Source: Piscibacillus sp052246295 (GTDB lineage Bacteria > Bacillota > Bacilli > Bacillales > Alkalibacillaceae). Taken from it: a stretch of DNA of 64,000 nt. This document shows, in pieces, positions 9,179-18,845 of this stretch (its first letter is position 1; each line of letters starts with the position of its first letter). A model generated the notes under the pieces. That model did no database searches and had not been told where the DNA came from. It saw only the letters and a list, made by a program, of their open reading frames with translations. Position numbers and translations under genes: made by a program. The stretch lies in the NCBI GenBank assembly GCA_052246295.1, contig JBQQCO010000007.1; one strand, 5' to 3'.

Positions 9179-9598
9179 TTACTCCTCCACTGCTTTCAAG
9201 TAAGCCTCATGCCATTCTGGAAAGTGTTTTTTGATTGATATTGGTCTAAAATTAGATTTTTTAACACAGACATGTGTAGATTTTCCTGTAACACATAACG
9301 TTCCATCTTCAGCATAAATCTCATACCCATAAATGACACGAAAACCGTCATAATAATCAATCCATGTTTTAACTGTTGCTGTTTGACCATAACGAATTGC
9401 TTGTTTATATTTAGCTTCAATATCTAATACAGGAGATACGACCCCTTCTTCTTCCATTTCAGCATACTTAAAACCTAACTGTTCTATAAGGTGAGTTCGT
9501 CCAATTTCAAACCACACTAAATAATTAGCATGATAAACAACCCCCATTTGATCTGTTTCTTGGTATCTTACTTTAATTTCAGTTTCATTGACAACCAT
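9179..9598 (-). CDS. yneP: Hotdog-fold acyl-CoA thioesterase YneP
   Basis: A 139-aa 4-hydroxybenzoyl-CoA-thioesterase-type hotdog protein. The N-terminal RYQETDQMGVVYHANYLVWFEIGR contains the family's catalytic aspartate and the helix that follows it. It is expected to hydrolyse short or medium acyl-CoA, but the substrate is not known. It forms a two-gene unit with yneQ, in the same order as in B. subtilis. Confidence 0.88.
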   Translation of the reverse strand: MVVNETEIKVRYQETDQMGVVYHANYLVWFEIGRTHLIEQLGFKYAEMEEEGVVSPVLDIEAKYKQAIRYGQTATVKTWIDYYDGFRVIYGYEIYAEDGTLCVTGKSTHVCVKKSNFRPISIKKHFPEWHEAYLKAVEE

Positions 9599-9760
9599 GA
9601 TGTAAACTCTCCCATTTCAATAATAACTGTTACTATTTTAACATAATTTATTCAGAAAGATTATAAATCTAGACAAGCGCAAACGTCGTTAAACAAGCAT
9701 AGTGGTAGTCGTATTGCCGCAAAATTAAGTAAGAGTTAATTTGTAAATTTGAGAATTTAA

Positions 9761-9785
9761 AAAAGCTGGCTTAAAGCCAACTTTT
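9761..9785 (-). terminator. Terminator after tlp
   Basis: TGGCTT/AAGCCA with flanking AAAG/CTTT forms a stem with one mismatch that abuts the tlp stop codon; the minus strand continues into T-rich sequence. Confidence 0.6.
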
Positions 9786-10007
9786 TTAGTGATCATGTGC
9801 CTCATCTGCTACTTCTTCCCTTAAACCTTGAACAGATTGACGTCTACGTTCATTTTTAGCCTCAATCTGTTGCTTTTGTTCATTAGACGCTGTTTCCATC
9901 GATTCTTCTGCTTCCTCAATGTTTTCAAGTGTATTCTGGATATTAGATTGAATCTTTTCCACATTATCTGAACGATCATCAGGCTTTGGATGTTTATGGT
10001 TTGTCAT
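9786..10007 (-). CDS. tlp: Small acid-soluble spore protein Tlp
   Basis: A 73-aa hydrophilic, mostly helical protein. The start (NHKHPKPDDRSDNVEKIQ) and the pattern of N/E/Q-rich helix match the spore-specific Tlp family, made in the forespore under sigma-G. The position next to yneN and yneP matches B. subtilis. This supports that the organism sporulates. Confidence 0.9.
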   Translation of the reverse strand: MTNHKHPKPDDRSDNVEKIQSNIQNTLENIEEAEESMETASNEQKQQIEAKNERRRQSVQGLREEVADEAHDH

Positions 10008-10061
10008 TTAAATATCAACTCCTTCACAATTTGTCATTATTTTGTGAAGGTAACGCAAACA

Positions 10062-10211
10062 TTATACATTCTTTTCTGCTTCTTTAAGCGCTCCTAATCG
10101 TTCATCTAGGCGATCATAAATTTTTTCCATTTCATCTGGGTTTTTCATAATCTTTTCTTTTTCACTCTCGATCAAAGACTGAAATGTAACAAAATCTTTT
10201 TTACGCAACAT
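10062..10211 (-). CDS. FbpB-like small basic protein
   Basis: A 49-aa gene with a strong ribosome site (AAGGAG, 7 bases before ATG). The protein starts MLRKKDFVTFQSLIE and continues EKIMKNPDEMEKIYDRLDERL. This resembles the Fur-regulated basic protein B family (short basic N-terminus, then a helix with xxIxxRLxxR), which in B. subtilis helps the iron-sparing response by acting with the small RNA FsrA. No Fur box is visible upstream, so iron control is not supported here, and the assignment rests on resemblance only. It sits between tlp and the ResA-like gene. Confidence 0.6.
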   Translation of the reverse strand: MLRKKDFVTFQSLIESEKEKIMKNPDEMEKIYDRLDERLGALKEAEKNV

Positions 10212-10272
10212 AATCGTCTCCTTCTTGTTTTGCAAATAGTTTGACCATTATGTTGGTAAAATATACATACTG

Positions 10273-10839
10273 TTAATCTAATTCTTCCATTATTTGTACC
10301 ATTTCTTCATATGTCATTGGGCCAGATTTCCGTTGTAATTGAATTTCACCATTTGAATTAATGAAATAAGTTGTTGGTAGGTTTGGAATTTTATAGCGCG
10401 CTGCAACCTCTGTCGTTTCATCGAATAAAATGGGGAATGTTAAACCATAATCCTCAACGAATTCTTTTGCATTATCAATAACCGGTTCATTTGTATTTAC
10501 AGCTAAAACTGCTACCTCATCACCAAACTCTTCATGGAAATCTTGCATATGTGGCATCTCATCTTTGCAAGGTCCACACCATGAAGCCCAAAAGTTTAGA
10601 AATACTTTTTTGCCTCTGAAATCGCTCAATTGAACTGTTTTTCCACTCATCGTTTCTAACTGAAAATTTGGTGCTAGATCTCCAACATCTGTTCCTCCAG
10701 ACTCAATATCCATACCTTCAGGAACTATGAAAATTGAATCATTCTCTTTCTCTACTTCTTTTGAGAAAGCTGTATTATAAACTACTATACCTATTAACGT
10801 AAATATTAAGCTTATTGCAAATATTCTTTTCCAAAACAT
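10273..10839 (-). CDS. ResA/YneN-like thiol-disulfide oxidoreductase
   Basis: A 188-aa membrane-anchored extracytoplasmic thioredoxin. Residues 5-25 form the signal anchor; the TlpA-type domain begins near residue 55 with APNFQLETMSGKTVQLSDF. The active site is WASWCGPCKDEMP, a reducing-type CGPC, and the cis-proline lies in IPNLPTTYF. Such proteins deliver electrons from CcdA to cytochrome c haem sites or spore targets. The position next to tlp matches yneN of B. subtilis, which has a similar fold. A second paralogue is at 21249-21833. Confidence 0.85.
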   Translation of the reverse strand: MFWKRIFAISLIFTLIGIVVYNTAFSKEVEKENDSIFIVPEGMDIESGGTDVGDLAPNFQLETMSGKTVQLSDFRGKKVFLNFWASWCGPCKDEMPHMQDFHEEFGDEVAVLAVNTNEPVIDNAKEFVEDYGLTFPILFDETTEVAARYKIPNLPTTYFINSNGEIQLQRKSGPMTYEEMVQIMEELD

Positions 10840-10949
10840 TGTGCTCCTCCTTGTAATACATTAGAGCGTTTATATTATTCAACACATTATATCTTATCAA
10901 ATATTTAATGCATCGAGTATTTTGTAAAACAAAAACAAATGAAAACTTT

Positions 10950-10976
10950 GTTAAAACTAATCCTATTTATGGAATA
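10950..10976 (+). promoter_or_regulatory. Possible sigma-B-like promoter of katE
   Basis: GTTAAA, 14 bases, then TGGAATA lies about 55 bases before katE. This partly matches the general-stress sigma-B consensus (GTTTAA, 13-15 bases, GGGTAT). B. subtilis katE is sigma-B dependent, which makes it worth noting, but the -10 match is weak. Confidence 0.3.
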
Positions 10977-11031
10977 ACTGGACGTTAAGAAGACAAACTA
11001 TACATTAGAAAACAACAAGGAGGTCAATATT

Positions 11032-13149
11032 ATGAAAGATCAGTCTCAAAATGAACCAAGTAAAAAACAGGAACAATTAGAGGATTTTAAAGTAGAGCAT
11101 GAAGGTAAGGAATTGACAACTAACCAAGGAACTAAGGTTTCAAACACATCAGATTCTTTAAAAGCTGGAGAACGTGGTCCAACAATTATGGAAGATTTTC
11201 ACTTTCGGGAAAAAATGACCCATTTCGACCATGAACGAATTCCAGAACGGGTTGTTCATGCCAGAGGTTTCGGTGCACATGGATATTTTCAAGTGTATGA
11301 ACCTTTAACTGAATTAACAAAAGCAAAGTTCTTACAAGATCCAAATGTTAAAACACCTGTGTTTGTAAGGTTTTCAACAGTTGTAGGCTCACGTGGATCA
11401 GCTGATACTGTTAGAGATGTACGTGGTTTTGCGACAAAGTTCTATACTGAGGAAGGTAACTTTGATCTAGTTGGTAACAATATGCCAGTTTTCTTTATTC
11501 AAGATGCCATAAAATTCCCAGATTTGGTGCACGCAATAAAACCAGAACCAGATAATGAAATCCCTCAAGCATCTGCCGCTCATGACACGTTTTGGGATTG
11601 GGTAGTCAATAATCAAGAAACAGCTCATATGATTATGTGGCTTCTTTCAGATCGTGGTATTCCTAGAAGTTTCCGCATGATGGAAGGTTTTGGAGTACAT
11701 ACCTTTAGATTAGTTAATGAAGAAGGTAAGGCTCGGTTTGTAAAATTCCACTGGAAACCAAAACTAGGCGTCCACTCCTTAACTTGGGATGAAGCTCAAA
11801 AAATTGCAGGTAAAGATCCAGATTTTAACCGAGGAGATCTATGGGATGCTATTAACAATGGAGAATATCCTGAATTTGAATTAGGTCTTCAAATAATAGA
11901 GGAAGAGCAAGAATTCGATTTTGATTTTGATATATTGGATGCAACAAAAATTTGGCCTGAAGAACAAGTGCCAGTCAAAATAGTTGGGAAAATGACATTA
12001 AACCGAAACCAGGATAATTTCTTTGCAGAAACAGAGCAAGCAGCATTTCATATGGGTAATGTTGTGCCTGGAATTGACTTTACTAATGACCCATTACTAC
12101 AAGGGCGTCTCTTTTCTTATTTAGATACTCAATTATTACGTTTAGGTGGCCCGAACTTTCACGAGATTCCGATTAATCGACCTATTATACAGTATTACAA
12201 TAACCAAAGAGACGGATTTCATCGAATGACCATCGATAAGGGAAAAGTTGCTTACTTCCCTAACTCTATCAGGCAAAACTACCCTATGCCTGTACCAGGT
12301 AAAGATGGGGGTTATGAGCATTATCAAGAGAAAGTAGAAGGTAGAAAAATTCGCACTCGAAGTGAAAGCTTTAATGACCACTTCAGCCAAGCAAGGTTAT
12401 TTTGGAATAGTATGTCACCTGCTGAAAAGAAACATATTATTAAAGCATTCCACTTTGAGGTTGGTAGCGTAAAAGATAAAACAATCCGTCAAAAAGTCGT
12501 AGACATGTTTAATCAAGTAGATGGAGATCTTGCAAAAGAAGTTGCAAAGGGTATTGGAGCACAACCACCAACTAAGAAAAATACGGTTGCTATAACAGAT
12601 ACATCACCAGCCTTAAGTCAAGAGAACACAATTAAAACACCGCAGACAAGAAAAGTTGCCGTTATTGTGGATGAAGGATTTAATTATAATGAGTTAAAAC
12701 AAGTCTTAGTATCATTTCAAAAGCAAGGGGTTCATCACGAGATCATCAGTAAAACTTTAAGTCCTGTTAACAGTGCGGACGGAAATCAAGTTGAACCTCA
12801 TAAGAGTTTTGCAAATAGCCATTCAGTTATGTACGATGCTCTCTACATTCCTGGTGGTCAACATATCGAAATGTTAGCAGGGTATAAAGAGACTAAAGAC
12901 TTTGTTAATGACACATATGCTCACGCAAAACCAATTGGTGCTACAAATGAAGCAATACAACTTCTATCACAAACTCTGGTAAATAATATCGCTTATACTA
13001 ATGATCATAATGGAGAAGTCTATTCTAACCTTGGTGTAGTGACAATTAATGATGCTAATGATTTAACTGAATTTAATCAAGCATTTATAGATGCCATTGC
13101 TCAACATCGTCACTGGATGCGAGAAAATCACGACCGTAAACAAGCATAA
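11032..13149 (+). CDS. katE: Large-subunit (clade 2) catalase
   Basis: Haem catalase that dismutates hydrogen peroxide. The 705-aa length and the C-terminal flavodoxin/GATase-like domain (from about residue 545, VAVIVDEGFNYNELKQVL) mark it as a large-subunit type, as in B. subtilis KatE and E. coli HPII. The catalytic His76 is in RVVHARGFGAHG. The proximal haem tyrosine is in RLFSYLDTQLLRLG. The start ATG has AAGGAGG in front. It is alone in its transcript and converges on acnA with a shared terminator. Confidence 0.95.
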   Translation: MKDQSQNEPSKKQEQLEDFKVEHEGKELTTNQGTKVSNTSDSLKAGERGPTIMEDFHFREKMTHFDHERIPERVVHARGFGAHGYFQVYEPLTELTKAKFLQDPNVKTPVFVRFSTVVGSRGSADTVRDVRGFATKFYTEEGNFDLVGNNMPVFFIQDAIKFPDLVHAIKPEPDNEIPQASAAHDTFWDWVVNNQETAHMIMWLLSDRGIPRSFRMMEGFGVHTFRLVNEEGKARFVKFHWKPKLGVHSLTWDEAQKIAGKDPDFNRGDLWDAINNGEYPEFELGLQIIEEEQEFDFDFDILDATKIWPEEQVPVKIVGKMTLNRNQDNFFAETEQAAFHMGNVVPGIDFTNDPLLQGRLFSYLDTQLLRLGGPNFHEIPINRPIIQYYNNQRDGFHRMTIDKGKVAYFPNSIRQNYPMPVPGKDGGYEHYQEKVEGRKIRTRSESFNDHFSQARLFWNSMSPAEKKHIIKAFHFEVGSVKDKTIRQKVVDMFNQVDGDLAKEVAKGIGAQPPTKKNTVAITDTSPALSQENTIKTPQTRKVAVIVDEGFNYNELKQVLVSFQKQGVHHEIISKTLSPVNSADGNQVEPHKSFANSHSVMYDALYIPGGQHIEMLAGYKETKDFVNDTYAHAKPIGATNEAIQLLSQTLVNNIAYTNDHNGEVYSNLGVVTINDANDLTEFNQAFIDAIAQHRHWMRENHDRKQA

Positions 13150-13157
13150 GAGAAAGA

Positions 13158-13194
13158 AGAAAAAGCACATCGCATTTGCGATGTGCTTTAGTTT
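13158..13194. terminator. Two-way terminator between katE and acnA
   Basis: A perfect 10-bp stem (GCACATCGCA with TGCGATGTGC, 2-base loop) is flanked by A-rich sequence on the left and T-rich on the right. It can end both convergent genes. Confidence 0.85.
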
Positions 13195-13202
13195 TGCAAT
13201 TA

Positions 13203-15908
13203 TTATGCATTTTGTAGCTTGTTACGTAGAACCATTTGAAGGATGCCACCGTGACGGTAGTAGTCAACTTCTACATCACTATCGAAACGAGCAATTACTT
13301 CAAATTCTTTTGAATTACCGTCTTCATCAGTTGCAGTCACTTTCACTAGGTCATGTGGTTTAACATCTTCTGTTACTTCAACATCAAATGTTTCTTTACC
13401 TGTTAGACCAAGTGATTCAATGCTGTCACCGTCTTTGAACTGAAGTGGTAAAACACCCATCATAACAAGGTTTGAACGGTGGATACGCTCAAAACTTTCA
13501 GCAATTACTGTCTTAATACCTAATAAGTCAGTACCTTTTGCTGCCCAGTCACGCGAGCTTCCCATACCGTAATCTTTACCAGCGATTACACATAAGTCAG
13601 TACCGTCTTCTTTGTACTTCATGGCAGCATCGTAAATTGGCATTACATCGCCTGTAGGCCAGTATGTTGTAAAGCCACCTTCTTTACCACCTGCAATTTC
13701 GTTACGGATACGAATGTTACCGAATGTACCGCGCATCATAACCTCATGGTTACCACGGCGTGAACCGTAAGAGTTAAAGTTACGAGGTGACACGCCTTTC
13801 TCCATTAGATATTTACCTGCTGGCATATCTTTAGGGATAGCACCAGCTGGTGAAATGTGGTCTGTTGTTACAGAGTCACCAAATTTACCTATTACGCGCA
13901 TACCTTTAAGTGGTGTCACTTCTTTTGGATCCTTAGACATTTCCTCAAAAAATGGTGGGTTTTGGATATACGTTGAATCTTCATCCCACTCATAAAGAGG
14001 TTCGTCAGTTGTTTGGATTTCATTCCACTTTTCATTAGAGTTAAATACTTCTTCGTATTCTTTACGGAAGATTTCAGGTGTAACAACCTTTTCAATTTCC
14101 GATTTAATTTCATCAGATGAAGGCCAAATATCTTTGAAGTATACATCGTTTCCATCTTTATCTTGACCTAATGGTTCATTTAAGATATCAATGTCAACAG
14201 TACCTGCTAATGCATAAGCCACAACTAATGGTGGTGAAGCAAGGTAGTTGGCACGTACTAATGGATGAATACGACCTTCGAAGTTACGGTTACCCGATAA
14301 CACAGAAGCAACTGTTAAATCTGATTCTGCAATTGTTTCTTCAATCTCTGGAAGTAGTGGACCAGAGTTACCGATACATGTTGTACAACCATAACCAACT
14401 AAGTTAAACCCTAATTGATTTAGGTATTCCATTAAACCTGAGTTCTCTAGATAGTTTGTAACAACTTTTGAACCAGGAGCTAATGATGTTTTAACGTATT
14501 CAGGTACATTTAAGCCTTTTTCTACTGCATTTTTAGCTAGTAGACCTGCACCTAACATTACATGTGGGTTTGAAGTGTTAGTACATGAAGTGATCGCTGC
14601 AATTGCAACTGCACCAGTCTTCATAGGAACTTCAGAACCGTCTTTGAATTTAACTACTGCTTCTTTATCTTTTTCGTCTTCAGATAGACCAAAACCTTGG
14701 TTACCAGCTGGAGCTGTTAAAGCTTCATTAAATGATTTCTTCATTGCTGATAAAGGAATTAAGTCTTGTGGACGTTTAGGTCCAGATAAGTTAGGTTCTA
14801 ACTCAGAAAGATCAATTTCCACTAATTGAGTGAACTCAGGATCTTCTTGATCCGGAGTGTAGAATAAGTCGTTCTTTTGTAAATATTCTTTTACAAGTTG
14901 AACTTGTTCTTCACTACGACCAGTTAGACGCATGTAGTTTAATGATTCGTCATCAACTGGGAAGAAACCACAAGTAGCACCATATTCAGGCGCCATGTTT
15001 GAAATAGTTGCACGGTCAGCTAATGGCATTTCAGTTAGACCAGGACCGAAGAATTCAACAAATTTACCAACAACTTTCTTCTCACGTAACACTTGAGTTA
15101 CTTTAAGTGCTAAGTCTGTAGCTGTTGTACCTTCTGGGAAGCTTCCAGTTAATTTAACACCTACTACTTCAGGTGTCGGGAAATATGATGGTTGACCAAG
15201 CATTCCTGCTTCAGCCTCAATACCACCTACACCCCAACCAAGTACACCTAAACCATTGATCATAGTTGTGTGAGAGTCAGTACCAACAAGTGTATCAGGG
15301 AACGCGTCATACGTACCATCATCTTGTTGTTGCTCATGAACAACATTTGCAATGTACTCTAAGTTAACTTGGTGTACGATACCAGTTGCTGGTGGAACCG
15401 CACGATAGTTATCGAACGCTTTTTGAGCCCAATGTAAGAACTCATAACGCTCTGCATTACGTTCGAATTCAATTTCCATATTTGCATTTAAAGCATCCGG
15501 AGTACCATATTTATCAACCTGTACAGAGTGGTCAATTACAAGATCAACCGGAACTTCAGGATTGATTTGGTCTGGGCTTCCACCCATGTCAACCATTGCT
15601 TTACGTAATGAAGCAAGATCAACTACAGCTGGTACACCTGTAAAGTCTTGTAAGATAACTCGTGAAGGTTTGAATGGAACATCTACTGATTCCCCTGTTC
15701 CCCACTGAGCTAATTTTTCAACGTGTTCGTCTTTAATAACATGACCATCATGTTGACGTAAAACTGATTCTAAAAGAACACGGATTGAGAAAGGAAGACG
15801 AGAAATCTTGCCTAAGCCTTTTTCCTCTAGCGCTTTTAGATGATAATAGTTGTACGTCTTACCATTCAATTCAAATTGCTTTTTTGCATTAAAGGCATGT
15901 TCTGTCAC
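13203..15908 (-). CDS. acnA: Aconitate hydratase
   Basis: TCA-cycle aconitase (citB in B. subtilis), which isomerises citrate to isocitrate; the family also binds RNA when iron is scarce. The 901-aa length is typical of the AcnA/IRP type. Cluster cysteines are visible in AITSCTNTSNP and in GCTTCIGNSGP. The C-terminal swivel domain has the substrate-binding block YGMGSSRDWAAKG. It is monocistronic. In B. subtilis sspO/sspP lie on the upstream side; here that place is taken by the broken sel genes. Confidence 0.96.
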   Translation of the reverse strand: MTEHAFNAKKQFELNGKTYNYYHLKALEEKGLGKISRLPFSIRVLLESVLRQHDGHVIKDEHVEKLAQWGTGESVDVPFKPSRVILQDFTGVPAVVDLASLRKAMVDMGGSPDQINPEVPVDLVIDHSVQVDKYGTPDALNANMEIEFERNAERYEFLHWAQKAFDNYRAVPPATGIVHQVNLEYIANVVHEQQQDDGTYDAFPDTLVGTDSHTTMINGLGVLGWGVGGIEAEAGMLGQPSYFPTPEVVGVKLTGSFPEGTTATDLALKVTQVLREKKVVGKFVEFFGPGLTEMPLADRATISNMAPEYGATCGFFPVDDESLNYMRLTGRSEEQVQLVKEYLQKNDLFYTPDQEDPEFTQLVEIDLSELEPNLSGPKRPQDLIPLSAMKKSFNEALTAPAGNQGFGLSEDEKDKEAVVKFKDGSEVPMKTGAVAIAAITSCTNTSNPHVMLGAGLLAKNAVEKGLNVPEYVKTSLAPGSKVVTNYLENSGLMEYLNQLGFNLVGYGCTTCIGNSGPLLPEIEETIAESDLTVASVLSGNRNFEGRIHPLVRANYLASPPLVVAYALAGTVDIDILNEPLGQDKDGNDVYFKDIWPSSDEIKSEIEKVVTPEIFRKEYEEVFNSNEKWNEIQTTDEPLYEWDEDSTYIQNPPFFEEMSKDPKEVTPLKGMRVIGKFGDSVTTDHISPAGAIPKDMPAGKYLMEKGVSPRNFNSYGSRRGNHEVMMRGTFGNIRIRNEIAGGKEGGFTTYWPTGDVMPIYDAAMKYKEDGTDLCVIAGKDYGMGSSRDWAAKGTDLLGIKTVIAESFERIHRSNLVMMGVLPLQFKDGDSIESLGLTGKETFDVEVTEDVKPHDLVKVTATDEDGNSKEFEVIARFDSDVEVDYYRHGGILQMVLRNKLQNA

Positions 15909-16061
15909 GTTTTTACCCCCTTAATGAAAATATGTAGTTTAATAGACAATTCTATAATATTAAAGAACCATCCAATTTTCCGCACTTCTACATTTTATCT
16001 GAAATTATTCTAGAAGTAAAACATTTGAACGCATTTTTTATAGATTTATCGAATTAAAGCT

Positions 16062-16736
16062 TTAATCAAATGTAAAATTAACCAATTCTTTTAAAACAAT
16101 AGCTTCTTCTTCTTCTGTCATCGTTCTAAAATCTAACAGTGCTTCTTCTCGTTCAACCCTACAAATAATCGGTGGGGTCATCTTTCTTAGCTGCTGTTTA
16201 ATTTCCTCGGCGGTTAAACGTTCACTAGATAATGACACACCATATGAATCAAGCTCAACTTCTGGTAGTGTCCCTCCACCTACTTTAGACGTTAATCCCA
16301 CCTCTTTTACGGTTAGAAATGGATTGTGGTATTGTTTATATCGCTCTATAAATTCTATGACTCTGCTTTCTAACTCTTCTTTAGGTTGTAAAATATCTCT
16401 AAGTGTTGGAATATCATAGTCTTGCATAATCCATTGTTTTAAAGTTGTTTCTAAAGCAGCATAAGTCATCTTATCAACTCTTAGAACCCTAGCAAGTTGA
16501 TGTTGTTTTAGGTGGTCTATAAAATGCTTCTTGCCAGCGATTATGCCAACTTGTGGACCACCAAATAGTTTATCTCCACTAAATGATACCAAATCTATAC
16601 CTTTTTCTAAAACTTCTTTCACTAAAGGCTCCTGGCCCACCTCGTGCCTTTTTAAATCATAAACCATTCCACTTCCTAAATCTTCAAAAGTCATGACTTG
16701 GTGTTGGTTAGCTAACGTCACTAAATCCTCTCTACT
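16062..16736 (-). pseudogene. selA: Truncated L-seryl-tRNA(Sec) selenium transferase, C-terminal half
   Basis: Homology to SelA starts abruptly at about SREDLVTLANQHQ (16736) and runs to the normal C-terminus, giving about 220 of an expected ~460 residues. The PLP-lysine motif SFSGDKLFGGPQVG is kept, as are RVDKMTYAALE and VGGGTLPEV. The missing N-terminal half includes the tRNA-binding and oligomerisation parts. No ribosome site lies before the first GTG (16721). Sequence upstream in the same strand is SelB, in another frame. The likely cause is a deletion that joined selB to selA. A functional short SelA is unlikely, since the family works as a decamer of the full protein. Confidence 0.85.
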
Positions 16737-17586
16737 ATAATAATTTACTTATATCTAGTTCAATATCAACACGATTTGTTGATTTACCTGGGTGATCCGT
16801 TATAACGACTCCTCTATTAACATCTGAAATATTAATATGACTAAGGGCAACAGCAGCCCTTTGACCTGCTACTGCTCTATTTACAGGTTCATTAAAATGA
16901 TGAACCCCCTTTACTTGTGCCTTGATATTATGAGGCATCAAATAAACGGTCTGTCCATCACGAATGCTTCCTTGCGAAACTGTTCCTCTTGCAATGGTAC
17001 CAATCCCATGCAAATGAAAACTTTGATCAACAGGTAAAAATAAATCACCATTCGTTTGTTTTGCCACTATTTTACCCAGTACATTTAAAATAGATTGTTT
17101 TAATTCCTCTACTCCAATTTTTGATATTGAGTCAACTTCAAAGACAGGGGAGTTTTCGAAAAATGTTCCGTTCATTTCGTCCTTTAAATCTTCTATAACA
17201 ATTGATTTTAAATCTTGATCAGCTTGATCTATTTTTGTTATGACGATGATGACGTTGTGTAAGCCTAAGTGTTTAAGAACTTCCATATGTTCTAACGTTT
17301 GGGGCATAATTCCTTCATTTGCCGCTATGACCAACAACGTTAAATCGATGGAGGATACACCTGCAATCATTTGGCGTATGAACTTCTCATGACCAGGAAC
17401 ATCAATAATTGAAACACTTAAATGCTCTTCATTTATTAAAGGTGCATATCCCAATTCAATAGAGATATTTCGTTCCTTTTCCTCTTTCAACCGATCTGTA
17501 TCAACATTAGTTAATGCTTTGACCAGTTCTGTTTTACCATGATCAATATGACCTGCAAGGCCAATCGTTAAATGTTGCTTATTCAT
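16735..17586 (-). pseudogene. selB: Truncated selenocysteine-specific elongation factor, N-terminal half
   Basis: A 283-aa product of an expected ~600-640. It has the SelB-type GTPase domain: G1 GHIDHGKT (residues 12-19), RNISIELGYAPL, DVPGHEKFI, VITKID, then domain II (LPVDQSFHLHGIGTIARGTV) and the start of domain III, where it stops at TAG-TAG right at the join with selA. The C-terminal winged helices that bind the SECIS RNA are absent. I chose ATG 17586 because the family starts a few residues before IGLAGHIDHGKT; an upstream in-frame start overlaps the kinase gene. It begins 16 bases after the kinase stop with only a weak ribosome site. Confidence 0.85.
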
Positions 17587-17602
17587 GTCGTAACACCAAC
17601 CG

Positions 17603-18676
17603 TTAGTGAAATCTAATTCTAAAAATACTTCCTCTATCCTCATGGTCGAGAACTTTTAATGAAGCATGATGTTTATCTAGAATCTGTTTTGTAACCATTA
17701 ACCCTAAACCAGTCCCTTTTTCTTTTGTAGATAAAAAAGGCTCCCCAATACGATCTTTTAGTTCATCGGGTACACCTGGCCCTTCATCAATGACGTCGAC
17801 TGTTAATACTTCATCTTTATAAACATGAACTGAAATGATTCCCGATGTTTCCATTGCTTCAATTGCATTTTTAATAAGATTTATAAAAACCTGTTTAATT
17901 TGTGATCGATCACAGTTAATAAAGTAATCCTCATTATGATGAATGAACTCAATATTAATTTCACTTAATCTAGCTTGTGATTTCATCAACATACATACTT
18001 CGTTTAATATGACAGTTAAATTTTCTTTTTTAACTTGATTCGGTGATGGCTTGGCTATATATAATAACTCAGAAGTAATTGACTCAATCTTCTCAATTTC
18101 TTCAGTCATTATATCAAAATAAACTTTTTGCTCATGGGAATCACTCTCTAGTAATTGTAAAAAACCTTTGATCGATGTTAAGGGATTCCTAATCTCATGA
18201 ACAACACTTGCAGCTAATTGTCCAACTGATGACAACTTTTCGGAGTTCATTAGCATTTTCTGAGCAGTTTTTAATTCTGATATATCATTAACTACCCCGA
18301 TGTAATATGTCAGTCCTTTGTGGTTATCAATTATCTTCCCTAAATAAGTCGACGTATATAAGGTCTTGTCATCGCTATTCTTAAATGCGATTTCAACATT
18401 AGTACGCTCATAACCAATTGAGTTGATTTGATCCTTAAAATGTTCTAAATCTTGTGGACAGACATAATCTAATAAATTACTGTTCATTAAATAGTTGCGA
18501 GTATAGCCAAGAAATATTTCAGCTGAATATGAAATGTACCTGATTTTATAGTTTTCATCGAATATTAATTTAACATTAGTAGAATGACTATCGAGCCATT
18601 GAAAGGCATAATTAAGCAAATCCTGATCAATTCCTTGCTGCTCATCTCCGTTTATCACCAGTGGGTATTTCTTCAT
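17603..18676 (-). CDS. Soluble PAS-domain sensor histidine kinase
   Basis: A 357-aa kinase with no membrane segment. A PAS domain spans about residues 35-135 (ENYKIRYISYSAEIFLGY, then IGVVNDISELK as the PAC end). The dimerisation box has His160 in SVVHEIRNPLTSIKG, followed by the N box NLIKNAIEAM and G boxes DEGPGVPDEL and GTGLGLMVTKQIL. This layout and the HEIRNPL motif resemble the sporulation phosphorelay kinases (KinA/KinE type), but no partner regulator is next to it. The start has a strong GGGGGG site. It lies just upstream of the broken selB and may have shared a transcript with it. Confidence 0.88.
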   Translation of the reverse strand: MKKYPLVINGDEQQGIDQDLLNYAFQWLDSHSTNVKLIFDENYKIRYISYSAEIFLGYTRNYLMNSNLLDYVCPQDLEHFKDQINSIGYERTNVEIAFKNSDDKTLYTSTYLGKIIDNHKGLTYYIGVVNDISELKTAQKMLMNSEKLSSVGQLAASVVHEIRNPLTSIKGFLQLLESDSHEQKVYFDIMTEEIEKIESITSELLYIAKPSPNQVKKENLTVILNEVCMLMKSQARLSEINIEFIHHNEDYFINCDRSQIKQVFINLIKNAIEAMETSGIISVHVYKDEVLTVDVIDEGPGVPDELKDRIGEPFLSTKEKGTGLGLMVTKQILDKHHASLKVLDHEDRGSIFRIRFH

Positions 18677-18845
18677 TCGATTAATCCCCCCAAAAAACGA
18701 CTATATATACTATAACTCTATGAACCAGACGAAAACATTATTACACAATACTTATTTTAACCAAAAAATGTCTGAATGGCAAAAACGATTTAAAATTTTT
18801 TGAAAAATTACATATAAGTAACAAAATCAGTAGTGTATATTTTAC

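Noticed and set aside
13085..13363. ORFs on both strands across the katE-acnA junction
   Set aside because: They run through the shared terminator hairpin and overlap both real genes out of frame.
14171..14829. Plus-strand ORFs of 78-84 aa inside acnA
   Set aside because: Antisense to a fully conserved enzyme, with no family similarity.
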